From Argopecten irradians (taxonomy: Eukaryota > Mollusca > Bivalvia > Pectinida > Pectinidae), in the NCBI RefSeq assembly GCF_041381155.1, contig NC_091142.1, positions 7,426,778-7,490,777 of the forward strand: 64,000 nt of DNA, read 5' to 3'. This document shows positions 13,288-25,100 of the stretch, in pieces. Under the pieces are notes generated by a model. The model was not told where the DNA came from. It made no database searches and was given only the letters and a program-made list of their open reading frames with translations. The stretch's first letter is position 1. The number at the start of each line of letters is the position of its first letter. Position numbers and translations under genes: made by a program.

Positions 13288-13525
13288 CTGGGAGTTGTTT
13301 GGTTTGTTTATTTTTACGTCCTATTAACAGCCAGGGTCATGTAAGGACGTGCCAGGTTTGTTGGTGGAGGAAAGCCGGAGTACCCGGAGAAAAACCACCG
13401 ACCAGCGGTCAGTACCTGGCAACTGCCCCACATGGGATTCGAACCCGCTTCCCAGAGGTGGAGGGCTTGTGGTAATATGTCGGGACATCTTAACCACTCG
13501 GCCACCGCGGCCCCCTGGGAGTTGT
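13288..13525 (-). mobile_element. tRNA-derived SINE with 11-bp target-site duplication, inside copy A exon 1
   Basis: On the minus strand the element runs from 13514 to 13299. It starts GGGGCCGCGGTGGCCGAGTG (box A-like TGGCCGAGTGG), has the box B GGTTCGAATCC near 13440, and ends in an A-rich tail (AAATAAACAAACC). The direct repeat CTGGGAGTTGT occurs at 13288-13298 and 13515-13525. The head resembles a class II (Leu/Ser-like) tRNA. A second copy lies at 52425-52648. The insertion puts a stop into the exon's reading frame. Confidence 0.9.
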
Positions 13526-13761
13526 AAATAAATTGACCGACGCCGCCGACGTTGTAATGAGGTAAATAAATAGTTGACAACTCCTTCGGATAAATCCTTT
13601 CAACAGGAGCAGATATCACTAATGAAATGATTAAAAAAGCACAAAATGCAATACTATTCTGATGAAAATTCATTATGGTGATCGATTTATGAATAGCTGA
13701 TGTTTGTAATGACTAGTTACCCCTGCTGGTAACGCAACGATACACCCCAAGCCTGTATGTG

Positions 13762-13775
13762 GCCCTTTTTATAGG
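13762..13775 (-). promoter_or_regulatory. TATA box of MSP130-like copy A
   Basis: The minus strand reads CCTATAAAAAGGGCC about 90-100 bp before the ATG. A nearby AGGTCATG block with the same spacing recurs in front of copy B, so the core promoter was part of the duplication. Confidence 0.65.
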
Positions 13776-15074
13776 TACGACATGACCTATCCCTAATCTA
13801 TGCTGCCTGGTAAGTGACGCATTCTTGTTTGCAAGTATTTATAAAATGTACGCCGTGCACTACTTGTGCAGATGACCGTGCACTAGACGTTAGCTGACGT
13901 AATGACTAATGTACACCACGATAATATTCGTGTGGTTTTAATTTCGCTAAATTCGCTGATCCATCCAAATTCGTACTTCGCGAAATTTATCAAAATTATG
14001 GTTTTACATATTATAATCTGTTGCATGAAATGTTCAAAGGCTTCAAAGAAAATTCGAGAAAACAAACCCCCGCGAATACAAGTTCCAACCGGTAAATTTA
14101 CACCTGCGACAATTAGCATCTATACTGTTTAATGTATATCATGTATTTTTATCAGGCATTCTTTGAAAATAAAACAAGTATTCTTATGTTCCCTATCTTG
14201 TTTGTGAATCCAAAATGTATAAAGTTTAAGTAATCAACTGTTAATGTATTATTTTTAATTTGATCATTGGTTTGAAATAATTTTGAAAAAAGAGATCAAT
14301 GTCTCTTTTTCAGAATTATTTATCCTACCGCTCACAACCTATACAACCCAAACAACATACAAAAAGTGAAACATGTTTGCGGGGATGCAAAATGGAGCAC
14401 GGAAATCAACATTAAACTTAAATCAGTTTTTATAGTAAAACATTTAAGACAGATTCAATAACATATTTTTCTTCACGTGTGTAATGCTTTCCTTTGGATA
14501 ATGTTAAGTTTGGGGGAATTCTTCTGGATTATGGTCATTTAAACAAGCTCATAAAACTGCCTCGGGGAGGGAAAATCGCCAATGATGCAATCTATTTGGA
14601 ACCAGTTTTCTCATGAAGCTGTAGAGGTGTTATTCCTATATAAATCATCGGTTGATTACTAGATATAAAGTACACTTCATATGTGTTGTGCATTCTTATA
14701 CCGGTATTATTATCTCTGCATTAGAAGTGATCCATCTTAAAATTAGTCAGTGAGTCTCCTTCGCGCTTTTTTATTTATTTTGTTTTATTTTGTTTTATTA
14801 TGAATTAGTTTTTATAGCAATTTTTAATCTGAAATGATTCATGTACATTCCCTTGTATCAAAAAGAAAAATAAGATACAAATTACACGACAAAAAATTAC
14901 GTACAAATGTCTTTTTATTTTTAAAACAAATCAATATAAAACGTGTGTAAAAATCATTTCCATAATTGTACAGTGGTGATACAATGACAGATATTCAATA
15001 TAATACAACTTTTTCAAAACAAAAACAAATATGGAATAAATAACTACATAAAAACAGAATATTGCTTTTGTAAG

Positions 15075-15435
15075 TTAAAGATGCTCCATCTCCGACAGAG
15101 CATAAATGATATTCATCACTTGAACAATAATTGGTGTTTAATCGTGTATATATATGTCTAATTAACACAAAAAATAATATGAAATAATTTATTTTGCCTT
15201 TGTTGCATATGCATGCGCAATCAGTACTTCAGTCCATACAGGATATAGTGCCACGGATTTTTTTCGGGATGCAATTAATTGTTTTTTGTAATTCTAACTT
15301 GAAGTAAAATTAGAAGCTTTAACATTCCAATGGTGTAAAGTAGGTAACTTTTGTAATTGAAGAAAAATACTAAATCGTCTGCTCCTGTTTTTGATAGTGA
15401 AAAAATACCATTTGTCAGCGGTGGAGCATCTTTAA
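15075..15435 (+). mobile_element. TTAA MITE family 1, copy 5
   Basis: TTAA is at both ends (15075-15078 and 15432-15435). The left terminus is AGATGCTCCATCTCCGACAG and the right is TTTGTCAGCGGTGGAGCATC. It lies between copy A and copy B, just downstream of the copy B stop. Confidence 0.85.
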
Positions 15436-15642
15436 ATGACAAAATTGATGATCGACAAAATGCATAAATTTTAACATTGGCAGACAGAATTTATCTTTTC
15501 ACTTCAATATCAATACTAATCCGCCCTTATCCAATACCAAATTCCGATAATTTTTTTAGACTCAATATTTTTTCCATATTGGGTCACTATAAATAATATA
15601 TCGGGTGATTGATTAGTTATCGACCTCCATTACTGTCGATAT

Positions 15643-18600
15643 TCAGCCGAACGCCGGTTTGTCGATGTGTTGTAAGACACGGCTCCCGTCACTGTTGATT
15701 CCCCTAATTTCCAGCAAGGACACCGTACCACTAACCGTCCCAGTAACCAGCAGTAGCGGTTTACCGTTAGGACTGTCCACAGGGGATATATACCTAGAAA
15801 ATGTGAAATAAATATTACACGGATGCACTACAGTTGTTGTCTTAAAATGGTAAAACGAATGAGAAAAACATTTTATTATCCTGAAATATAGAAGTTTAAT
15901 ATCCATATGAGTCCTCGCTGACCCCCTGGGGGACCAGAGGGGCGGGTCAAAACAGGGTCAAAATAACTTAAATTTCAAATGTGACTAATTCATGTACCAC
16001 CTGATATCTGATAACGTTTGTGAGTGACTACATATAAAATGTATTGTTTATATTGGTGATGGAATGACGTCAAAAGATAATATCCCGCGCTAACGTCATT
16101 TTAAAGAAATTCATTTTAATAACTTAAATTAATTAGGCGGGGGAGAGCTGAGCATCTGATAGGCCAATCCTTCTTTTATCTGATTTTTACCATAATTTCT
16201 TTATACGTAGAGTTTGCTTATAAAAACTGATTATGTTTTTACTAATACGTGGTATCGTATATTTTATCTTGGGCCAAAAAGATATGTCCGTCTAGGGTTA
16301 CCCGACCGACCCTTATTTTTTCCCTCTATTCTACGAAAAAAATAGAAGTCGGAATTTTGATTTCAGACTCTGGTTCCGGCCATTATTTTAGAGTGAAAGA
16401 CACTAAAAAACTCCCGACCTACCGACCCTATTTTATTATTATTATTTTTTTTGCCAATGTAATCCTAAACAGACAATTATTTTTTTGGCCTTATAATGAA
16501 AGCCCAAATGTAATACAAGATTATTTTGAAGCATTGTTTAGTATTTCCACACTTGCCTGAGATCCTCTGGGTCTACAGCGCTAATGGAACGTGTGTTGTA
16601 CAGATCACTGAAGGTTGCATCGGTCCTTGGAATACCGGTCCATAAACTTTCAAATTTCAAATTAGTGACGTCATCAGTTATTGTGTACACTGCTATGAGC
16701 CCTGGTCGTTCAATCCCGAGGAATACGACCGTTGTGTCTCCAATCTGCGCGGCTTCTAAACCCTCTACTTCCGGTCCCTGTTAAAACATTTGAAGTTTCA
16801 ATGTATTACCAGAAGTGAATCTAGTTTGAAATACATACAATATACTTACAAAGCAGACTAAAAACAGCTTATTAGGCAATGCTACTATTTCCTATTTATA
16901 GTACTTAATTGTTCTGTTATTATTTATCAAAATTTATAGGTTGGTGCAATGCTTTCCCATTTAAAATATTATGTATTTTGATTGCATTCTGTATTTGTAT
17001 ATTATAGAGTTATCTGTCCTTGTGGGTAGGTATTGATTGCAACATCATTTGTTTGCGAGCGTAACGTCATACATTTCAGAGAAAACGACGCGACGAATTT
17101 CACTCAAAAATAATAACACAATGGAATACCTACACGTAGATGAGGTTACTTTGTATTATGCCAGAATGGAATATAATATATCATATGTGAAAAGTAGTGT
17201 TTTATCTGTGAACAGGTTTGTAGTTTGACGTCACCTGTCATCACAAAAACTGATGACGTAGCAATCAGGAGTAGACCGATATACTTTACGTAGCATTTTT
17301 TTTAAATTCTACTTTAAAGATTTAATTAGTATATAATCCATACTTTGTTATCAGATCGTGAATCCATTGTTGATGAGACTACGTCATTGTTCTTTTTTCC
17401 GTCAGCATTAAACATCATCGGATGTTGCTTTGCGATTTGTTCCTCGACGTCACTTCCGGTATCATAAACTATATCGTGAGTCGTTAGATCAAATATGGAC
17501 ATGCCTCTTCCTCCAAATGCGTAAAGTGTTTCATACTCATCCCCTACTTTACCCTCCAAATTACTGACCTGCAAACGCCCTGTCAATCAAAAAGTGACAC
17601 TTTGGTAATATTGTTATATTGACATCTCAATAGGTTGTACAGTATGGCAAAAGATATAAGCATTTATGATTAAATGATGTTTGGTTATGAAAAGGCAAAT
17701 TCCATGGACAAACTCGAGATGCTTTTATAAAAGGAAGAGTTACTTTTAGGCATCTTTAAGAGCACCATACATGTAAAACTCATCATGGCCTCATTCTCGA
17801 CACTTCAGGGGGTCCGACCACTTACGATCTCTCCGTCCTTGAACTGTCGTAAGTGATCGGAACCCCTAGTATCGATAATGCATGATCTTATCGTTTCTCG
17901 TCATCAATGTAGGCTTGGAAACTGCTTTTATGGATTGGAAAGAGCTAAGCTAGAATGTTGGCAAGAATATTTAAATATTACATTTGTAGTTGTACGCAAA
18001 CAAATGCTCTTGTTTATTTGCAATTATAGTCATAATACAAAAACTACTTTGTACAACTCACCGAGATTCTGTTTATTTTGTAGAGTTCCACTGAAGCCAT
18101 TCAGAGACGCCCATTTGGCTATATCAGAGGAATCTAACAAAGCAAAGTGTGTAACAGTTGTCAAAACGTAAAGGTTAGGGTAAAGAGTTACATATGCCAT
18201 CATTTGGGAAATGCTATGTTATTTACTGTTAAAATACATGCGAGGCAAAAATTTTCATCATATCTTTACTGATGGTGTTTATCTCGTAACAGTCTTTTGT
18301 AAAGTATACAATATTACCATATAAGTATTTTGCTGTTTCTGCATTATAGACTATTGGTGTCTTTTGTCTAATAAGTGAACTTATACTATACTTTTTTAAA
18401 GATGTCATGGTATTTTGTCGGCTAAACACAATTTTATGCGTAATAATTTGTTTTTATTCACAATTTATTAACAGCATACAACGAGATGTCAAACTAACCA
18501 GCAATGTTAAGACTGGACACACGTGATGCCTCGTTAAATCCCCCAGCCCCGGGGATAGCAGAGTAGTCCTTGAGGTCCCCCTCGTTGGCCGTCAGAAGGT

Positions 18601-21600
18601 AAGACTTTTCACCAACAGTGATCCTCTTTATAGAATCACAGAGGTACATCCCCATGACGGGCCATGACTGCATGTTTATAGCTACAAAAATCAAACAGCT
18701 TGGATGTGCTAGGATATCAATCTGTAGTATCGATGTGAAAATATATAAAGCTTAATACTTATAATTTAATCTTCTACCAACATTTTTAAAAAGAACTTTT
18801 GGTGATGAGGTATGTCTTCATAAAAACATTACGCACCTATTCTCTGCCGATCAAATACCATGTTACAAAAGAACAAGTTCAAATGAAAATCTCAATCTTA
18901 AGTGATTTTAAGAATGATTTTACATCGGAAAATTCACAATATCAGATATCAGTCAGAAAAAACGAAAACACGATCATATTTTTATTATTTCCTGTCCTAA
19001 AAATAATTTGATATTTATCTTGGAACATAGAAAAGATATTTTACCGTGATCTTTGTCGCTAGCATCAAACTTGAATTGAGTCCAGTTCTTGTAACCAAGT
19101 GGGTGGATAGCAAGAATTTCCTCGTTGATGATGTCCACTTCCGCAATGGCGTTATTTTCCTTTATAAGAAATGCATTTATCAATATCAATTGTCAACGAT
19201 TTTTTTAATCTGTGTCATTTGTGTCGTCATAGATGCGGCTTGTGTGTTTTGTACAAATTTATGGAACTTTTTATCAGACTGACCTACTCTTATTGTAAAC
19301 AAATCGAAATATATGTGGTTAACATTAAATTTACATATATATGTACATAGAATTATATATGTACATATCTATGTACATATTTTAGTGGTAATTTTATTCT
19401 CGCGCTTTTCGCTCTATAAACTCTGTGATAGATTGATTGTATTTTCTTTTTTGTTTTTCTTACTTACCTGTAATCCTACGTAGGCTATTTTTTCGTCCCG
19501 ACTGAAGGTGATGAATTCTGGTTCTACATCGTTAGAGAAAGAATTGTTGTTCTCTCTGTATACAAATCTGGCTCCACGAGATACTAGGTCCTGCCAACTA
19601 TAATATATAATACAATTATAAAGAAGGCCATCAATGATTTTTGAATTTTCGTTTGAATTAGCAATAAGCATAACAAAACAATCTAGGTAGAAGAAAGAAA
19701 CATCTAATGTTCCAAGCATTCCAATATCACAACTTAAACAAACATCATAATTGTATGACGCACTCTAATATTTTGTTACCTCGGCCGCGATGAAAGCATT
19801 CAACAAACAAAATTATATTCAAATGAAATTTAAACATAATCATTGAAGTCTCTTTGACAATTTTTTGACTACGACTTTATACATTCCTAACAAACAAATT
19901 TTCTGTTAATCTACAGCGTCCTAATTTCTGCGCGGCAGTTGTCTATCACTGCGCCCGACGGTAAAAGAGCGTAATGAATGTTCAGTGTTAACATAGAAAA
20001 TTCAGGAAATTTTGCTTTTGTTTGATGCTGTGACCTCAGCTTATACCATCAAAATCAATTCTATTATTATATCACAATTGTTGAAATTTTGTAATATTTG
20101 CGTCGGAAAGGTAGTTGTCCTTTAGTATCTTAATCTTCTGAAATACAACACTTTTATCTAAAAATATCTTCAATTATTAAGTTTTATTAACTTACTGCGT
20201 ATTATACTTTTTGAAGTCAAGCCTTGTGTACCGGAAGTCACTCTCGGCGCCCTGAAGAGGTTGGAAGTTAATGATCCCGATAGCGCCCTCTGGATCGACA
20301 AAGTGGGTGCCATTGTTATACGCCTCGGCCTCCACGGCAACCACAATGGTCTGACAGTCGGAAGTGGGCAGGATCATATCCGGTAAGGATCCAACTGTAG
20401 TGAAATTGTTATACAGTTTAGTTGCTAATATTTGCGAGGGTTTAATGTTCATTAAATTCGTGAATTCACCTATAATCTCGCAACTTATTACCTTGCGAAT
20501 GTTTTTTTTTTCCAAAAAACATTGTTTTACGTGTTTAACTCTATCTTGTGAATGACCCCTTCAAGTTCTACAAAGACGATCTGCGAAAATAATTCCCCGC
20601 GAAGAATTACAAACAGTAAATCGCTAATTTTTACACCCGCAAAATTTTACAACTATACAGTATGTGTATATAGAAACTGTATCCATTTCTCATATGTTTG
20701 TTCTTGTTTTTTTAACATTTCCGAAATCTTAAAATGTTTGATATGCAGCAAACAAGGTTCAGTATTTTTATTGGAAATTGGAAATTTTGATATAGAAAAG
20801 AAAAAATCATTTTCGAATATTTATGTGTTTTATTAATTATCTCTCGTCTCACTTTAAATTAAATTTCAACCCAAATAGTAGCATGGTGCAAGAACATCAC
20901 TGTCTATGTATTCTTCGAAAATCCTTTTTATAATTTAATAGTACTTTTTTCGTAATATCATTTTACTTAACGTATTGAAATTAGTGTAAAATCGCGTCAG
21001 CAAATTTTAGAAGATTCACATTGTAATCTGTTAATCAAAATTATTCTGTAATAATATCAAAATTAACAAAAAGGTACCTGTAATTGTGTGAACCAGATCC
21101 AGCGTTTGTTTTCCTGTGTCATATCTTCTATAAACTTTCACCATTCCGTTCTCCTTGTCTTTGAGGTTGTCCATCGGCACGAGCAAATGTTCGCCACAAA
21201 ATTCTACGTCTGTGAGTTCTACGTCATTAATTCGCGTCTTCATGATCAAAACTGGATTCGCCAGGTCGTGGACGTAATACGCATGTAGAAGATTGCCACC
21301 TAAAAAAGCACATCTAACATATAAAACAAAAGCTGAAATATTGTAAACTAGCTGACTTTCAATGCCACCTAACTTCGGGTTTCCCTAGCTGAAGACATTC
21401 CGTGATGATTCATAAGTTTGATTTACACGCAAAATTTCGAAAACTATCATCAGCCGCTATTTTGTGAAAATGTTTTTACGGTAATTTTTGTTTTACCTGA
21501 TACCGTTATATAATCAATCGTTACTCTACAAGCAAATCAAGAGAAAGGAAAAGCCAAATATTTAGTAAACGTTTAGTTTGAAAACCGCTCCGGTTTTGTT

Positions 21601-22995
21601 TTCATTGTACGAGACAAGTTTAGTTTGAAAACCGCTCCGGTTTTGTTTTCATTGTACGAGACAAGTATAGCCTTAGAGGTTATATTTTCCCCTTCTGAAA
21701 CACCTTTTACTTTGTTTTGGTTTACATTTAACTTCCAATTAACACATCAGCAATTAAATTATTCTTTTATATCTTGGAGAGCTTAAGATAACAAACCCTA
21801 ATCAGCGTACCAAGCTCAAATATTTATTGACATTGAATACTTATTATAAGGCACACAAACATTAAGCGTGTTACCAATCCTATAAAAAAGAGAGTATATT
21901 TGTAATTTTTTCCAGTGTTGTACTTAGTGTCACTCGTGGGGGTTTTTTCAGAATTATTTCCGAATTATTTTCAACCCAACGGCCATAATAAATGCAAAAT
22001 AATTGATAAATATACAATTATTTATACAGGAGGTCACATAAGAAAGAGGTTAAACACAAGTCATTTAGCTCAAGGAAAATACAAAGAAAAAAATCAATGC
22101 TTACCATGAACGGAATTGAGACTAAATAAACGACAATGTTGATCGCCCTTGGAAGATTACTATCTATCTATAATTGTCGGTATGTAACTAAACACTTTTA
22201 ACATTTAACGGGGTCGACAAATTAGTTGACGACGTACGACGTTAATTGACTGAGAGTATAAACCTATTGACAACAAACTGATTCATGACGTAGGCCGACA
22301 AAACAACATGTAACAATTAACTGGTTGACAATGTAAGTCAACAACAAACTGGTTGACAATGTAAGCAACAACAAACCGACAACAAACTGGTTGACAATGT
22401 TGCCAACACAAACTGGTTGACAATGTAAGTCAACAACAAGACCGAGTCAACAAAAACTGGTTGACAATGTAACAACAACGACAATGTAGTTGACAATGTA
22501 AGCCAACAAAAACTGGTTGACAATGTGACAATAACTGGTTGACAATGTAGGCTGGTGACTGTAAGCAAACAACAAACTGGTTGACAATGTAAGCAAACAA
22601 CAAACTGGTTACAATGTAAGCAAACAACAAACTGGTTGACGTAAGCCAACGACACTGGTTGACAATGTAAGCCAACAAAAACTGACAATGTAAGCCAACA
22701 ACAAACTGGTTGACAATGTAGCAACAACAAACTGGTTGACAATGTAAGTCACAACAAAGGTTGACAATTAGCCAACAACAAACTGTTGGCCGACAATTAC
22801 CGTTGGTAGTTCGAGATTTCAAACTTACCTATAACGTAAATGTACTGTTGCCGACTGGGAGTTGACGACGCCGTCGATGTAGTTATTGGGAAGATAAATG
22901 GTTGACAACTCCTCCAGATAAATTTTTTCAATGGGTACCGACGTTACCAATGTAATGGAAAAAATACAGAAAACGGCAATACTTCGGAGTTCCAT
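15643..22995 (-). CDS. MSP130-like glycoprotein (choice-of-anchor I), copy B, ten exons
   Basis: Exons on the minus strand are 22829-22995, 21078-21299, 20196-20394, 19468-19597, 19045-19159, 18499-18681, 18062-18133, 17344-17579, 16557-16777 and 15643-15793. Exons 2-10 join in one frame with matching phases (1,2,0,1,1,1,0,2). The product is about 560-570 residues, the size of a complete choice-of-anchor I protein. Landmarks are a signal peptide (MELRSIAVFCIFSITLVTSV), DPEGAIGIINFQPL, NEEILAIHPLGYKNW, AINMQSWPVMGMY, YLLTANEGDLKDYS, and EGLEAAQIGDTTVVFLGIER. There is an N-glycosylation sequon, NGT, in exon 3. Family members such as sea-urchin MSP130 are surface proteins of biomineralising cells; a role here in shell or surface matrix is inference. 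Exon 1 lost 26 nt relative to copy A, so the strong GTAAGT donor breaks the frame, while a weak donor 7 nt earlier (end 22836) restores it. Intron 9 starts with GC. No C-terminal membrane anchor is visible. Confidence 0.82.
16260..16480. repeat. GGTTACCCGACCGACCC-type repeat in intron 9 of copy B
   Basis: Contains AGGGTTACCCGACCGACCCT and, about 110 bp later, CTCCCGACCTACCGACCCTA, two related blocks in direct orientation around an AT-rich core. This looks like a dispersed repeat, but no second copy was identified in the window. Confidence 0.35.
17797..17882. repeat. Foldback hairpin in intron 7 of copy B
   Basis: GGGGGTCCGACCACTTACGA is mirrored by TCGTAAGTGATCGGAACCCC, giving about 20-bp arms around a 24-bp loop. 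It is likely a short foldback element. No target-site duplication is evident. Confidence 0.5.
19775..20126 (+). mobile_element. TTAA MITE family 2, copy 2 (decayed), in intron 3 of copy B
   Basis: The right end, GGAAAGGTAGTTGTCCTTTA, matches those at 1-41 and 47734. Internally GTTGTCTATCACTGCGCCCG then ACGGTAAAA matches the reverse of 47480-47520. The terminal TTAA has decayed to TTAG. Confidence 0.55.
21572..21665. repeat. Perfect tandem duplication, 2 x 47 bp
   Basis: The unit beginning TTTAGTTTGAAAACCGCTCC is repeated head to tail without a mismatch that I can see. It lies in intron 1 of copy B. Identity implies a recent duplication. Confidence 0.85.
22264..22800. repeat. Minisatellite, 25-28 bp unit, in intron 1 of copy B
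   Basis: Roughly twenty irregular copies of CAACAAACTGGTTGACAATG then TAAGC, with many partial units. The array sits about 30 bp past the exon 1 donor. The core GGTTGACAA also occurs in exon 1 itself (22900-22910). Long open frames here on the minus strand are by-products of the repeat. Confidence 0.85.
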
Positions 22996-23081
22996 TATGA
23001 TGTCTAATGAAGCGATGGTGTTTGGTAATGTGGGTCTCCGGGGTCCCAGAACAATACGTCACAGAGCCGGAGTGTGGTCCA

Positions 23082-23090
23082 TTATATAGC
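23082..23090 (-). promoter_or_regulatory. TATA box of MSP130-like copy B
   Basis: The minus strand reads GGCTATATAATGG, about 90 bp before the ATG at 22995, with AGGTCATG just upstream as in copy A. Confidence 0.68.
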
Positions 23091-23199
23091 CGTACCATGA
23101 CCTACCCTTGATCCAGAGCGTCGAGTGACAGCCTGGAAGTGTCAATACAAAGTGCGCGGTACACTGTAAGTACACTGATGTCTCCACTGATGGAGATCG

Positions 23200-24680
23200 C
23201 GTGATTTCTACCCTATTATATCACTATATTAAACACTTTGACTTCATACCTTAATCCGAGATCATCCGTTACATAATACGTGCTTTATATGTCATGTTAG
23301 AACAAATATTTTCAATCATTCATTGCTCTTACCAAGATCACTATTGGAGAGACAGACACTTTATGTGAAACAATAGTACTGTAAAAACACACTACAGTAT
23401 ATATTAAAGTGATGTTCACACTCACTTACCAAGAAGAGTTTTGAATGTGGCATTCGCCATCAAAAGTGTAAAAGCCTATTATCTTAATTTTTTTGCAAAA
23501 ATAAAACATGAAAAAATAGTTATGTGCTCGTCTGGGATATGTTATGACCAACACAGAAACTAGTTCTTTTGACCAGACTTCCAAGTCTGAATAAAATCAA
23601 TAATTATTGTTATTACATGTATTATTTGTTTTTTGTTGTTGTTGTTGTTGTTTTTTTTTGTTTTTTTTTCAATACCAAAGGACAATCTTGTATTTCTGTG
23701 TGGCATTATCTTGTTTTGTGATGTAATGAACATCGTGGTTCCTTCTGTTTCATGTTAAGATGACTCGCTTTCATTTAGTTTTTATCTGAAATTTGTCCAT
23801 GAATAAGCATACATCAAGGAGTAGCTCTAGGTTGTTTGTTATTATTGTTATTTTCATTATTATTTTAGTTTTGTTGTTTGCTCTTGTTTTGGCGGTAGGA
23901 TGTGCGTGGGGGTTAACCTAACAAGAATAAACATATCCAACTGCAAAAATAAAAAAAAATATTAAATGTTTGTTTCTTTAAAAATAAATAAATAAATAAA
24001 TAAATGATTTATATAGAAAACATAAAGTCTTCGTTTGCTATCTATATTCAGAAACCAAAACCAAACGTGTTGACCAAAGAATTCTATCCATAGCTCGAAA
24101 TTTCTACTTTTATTCCTTTTTGAATTTTCATTTATTGATTTGTCATTTATTGATTTGATATAACAAAACATAACATTCAGACTTTATCATTTTTAAAATA
24201 TAATTTTCAAATTTTGGGACATAAAGAGATCAGCTTTCTTTCGTGTGATGTTTTCTTAACGACTATAGTAATACCAGGATGTGTCAAGTTTGGAGGTAGT
24301 AGGAGAAAAACCACAGACCTACGATCAACCAAAAATACTATTGTTGTGCATATCCTTAAATCTTGTATTTGATACTGATTTATTTTCCTCTCATTTTATT
24401 GTGTCCATCATTTAACATTTTTGTACAGCTGTTTAACGAGGACACGTTGGTTTCACGTGCAATTTACGGGTGAGAACTACTGTTTGAATGTTGGACACCT
24501 TGACCCTAGCTCTATCACCGTAGCCCGTTAAAGTGATAATCTCATGCCCATTTACGATAGAGGATACATTGATGTTCCCTTAATCCACGTGGCAGCTTAA
24601 AGTTTTATGTGTCATAATAGGGCAAATATTTTGACATGTTATTGTTTCTTCAACATTCTATTGAAAACCATAAGGTTTGA
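23200..24680. other. Intergenic, simple repeats only
   Basis: Holds TTG/poly-T runs near 23625-23670, an AAAT tetranucleotide run at 23977-24005, and a faint reversed SINE tail at 24280-24325 (GGAGGTAGTAGGAGAAAAAC). No gene was seen. Confidence 0.5.
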
Positions 24681-24689
24681 TAAATTAAG

Positions 24690-25100
24690 CTGTGGAACTC
24701 ATTCAAATGGCTTCAGATTTCTTAGTAACGTTAGTTACAAAACATAAATTATGTACTGTACAATCGTTGTTTTTATGCCTTATGTATGTTTAGATGAAAA
24801 CATACCTGTAGAAATCCCTTTACCTTTACTAATAACATTGTAAAAATGTGAAATTAAATTGTACACCACAATTTGACTTCATGTACTCGTTTCACTTCAC
24901 TATAAATGTAAACGTAATGATTTTTGGCAAAAATAAATCACCTCTTAATAAAATAAAAGATATGCATTGAAAGTACTACAATTCTCAAAATATTGGTAAC
25001 AATAACATATTTAAAGCTCTTCTTCATTCGTGAATATGAAAAATACGGCACATATAACTTTAATTTGTAACATGGGGAGATTTTGCATTTGGCCAATTTA
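24690..25100 (+). repeat. Dispersed repeat family C, copy 3
   Basis: Begins CTCATTCAAATGGCTTCAGA. It passes CCTTATGTATGTTTAGATGA and TTTGACTTCATGTACTCGTT, then AATGATTTTTGGC and TATAACTTTAATTTGTAACA. The last part extends the shared region seen at 4560-4640. Confidence 0.58.

Larger units (their letters stand above)
7204..13673 (-). pseudogene. MSP130-like (choice-of-anchor I) copy A, pseudogene
   Basis: All ten exons of copy B have a counterpart here, in order: 13236-13673, 12315-12536, 11723-11921, 11490-11621, 11127-11241, 10589-10757, 10193-10265, 8698 to about 8934, 7844-8064, and about 7204-7311. Intact copies of the family encode a secreted or surface glycoprotein with a choice-of-anchor I fold, named after sea-urchin MSP130 of skeletogenic cells. 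The N-terminus MNFHQNSIAFCAFLIISLVI looks like a signal peptide. Many lesions are seen. A SINE interrupts exon 1. The exon 2 donor is AT instead of GT, and the exon 7 donor is CT. Exon 4 carries two 1-nt insertions and exon 6 a net 14-nt loss. Exon 8 lacks its acceptor AG and has an in-frame TAA. Exon 10 is shortened. Exons 3 and 5 are still open. The number of lesions argues against sequencing error alone. Confidence 0.85.

Noticed and set aside
13420-13514. tRNA gene
   Set aside because: Box A and box B are present, but the sequence is the head of a SINE with a long tail and a target-site duplication, and a sister copy exists at 52425.
22338-22822. Two open frames of 130-134 codons rich in NQFVVCLHCQPVCC
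   Set aside because: They are translations of a minisatellite in two frames inside an intron.
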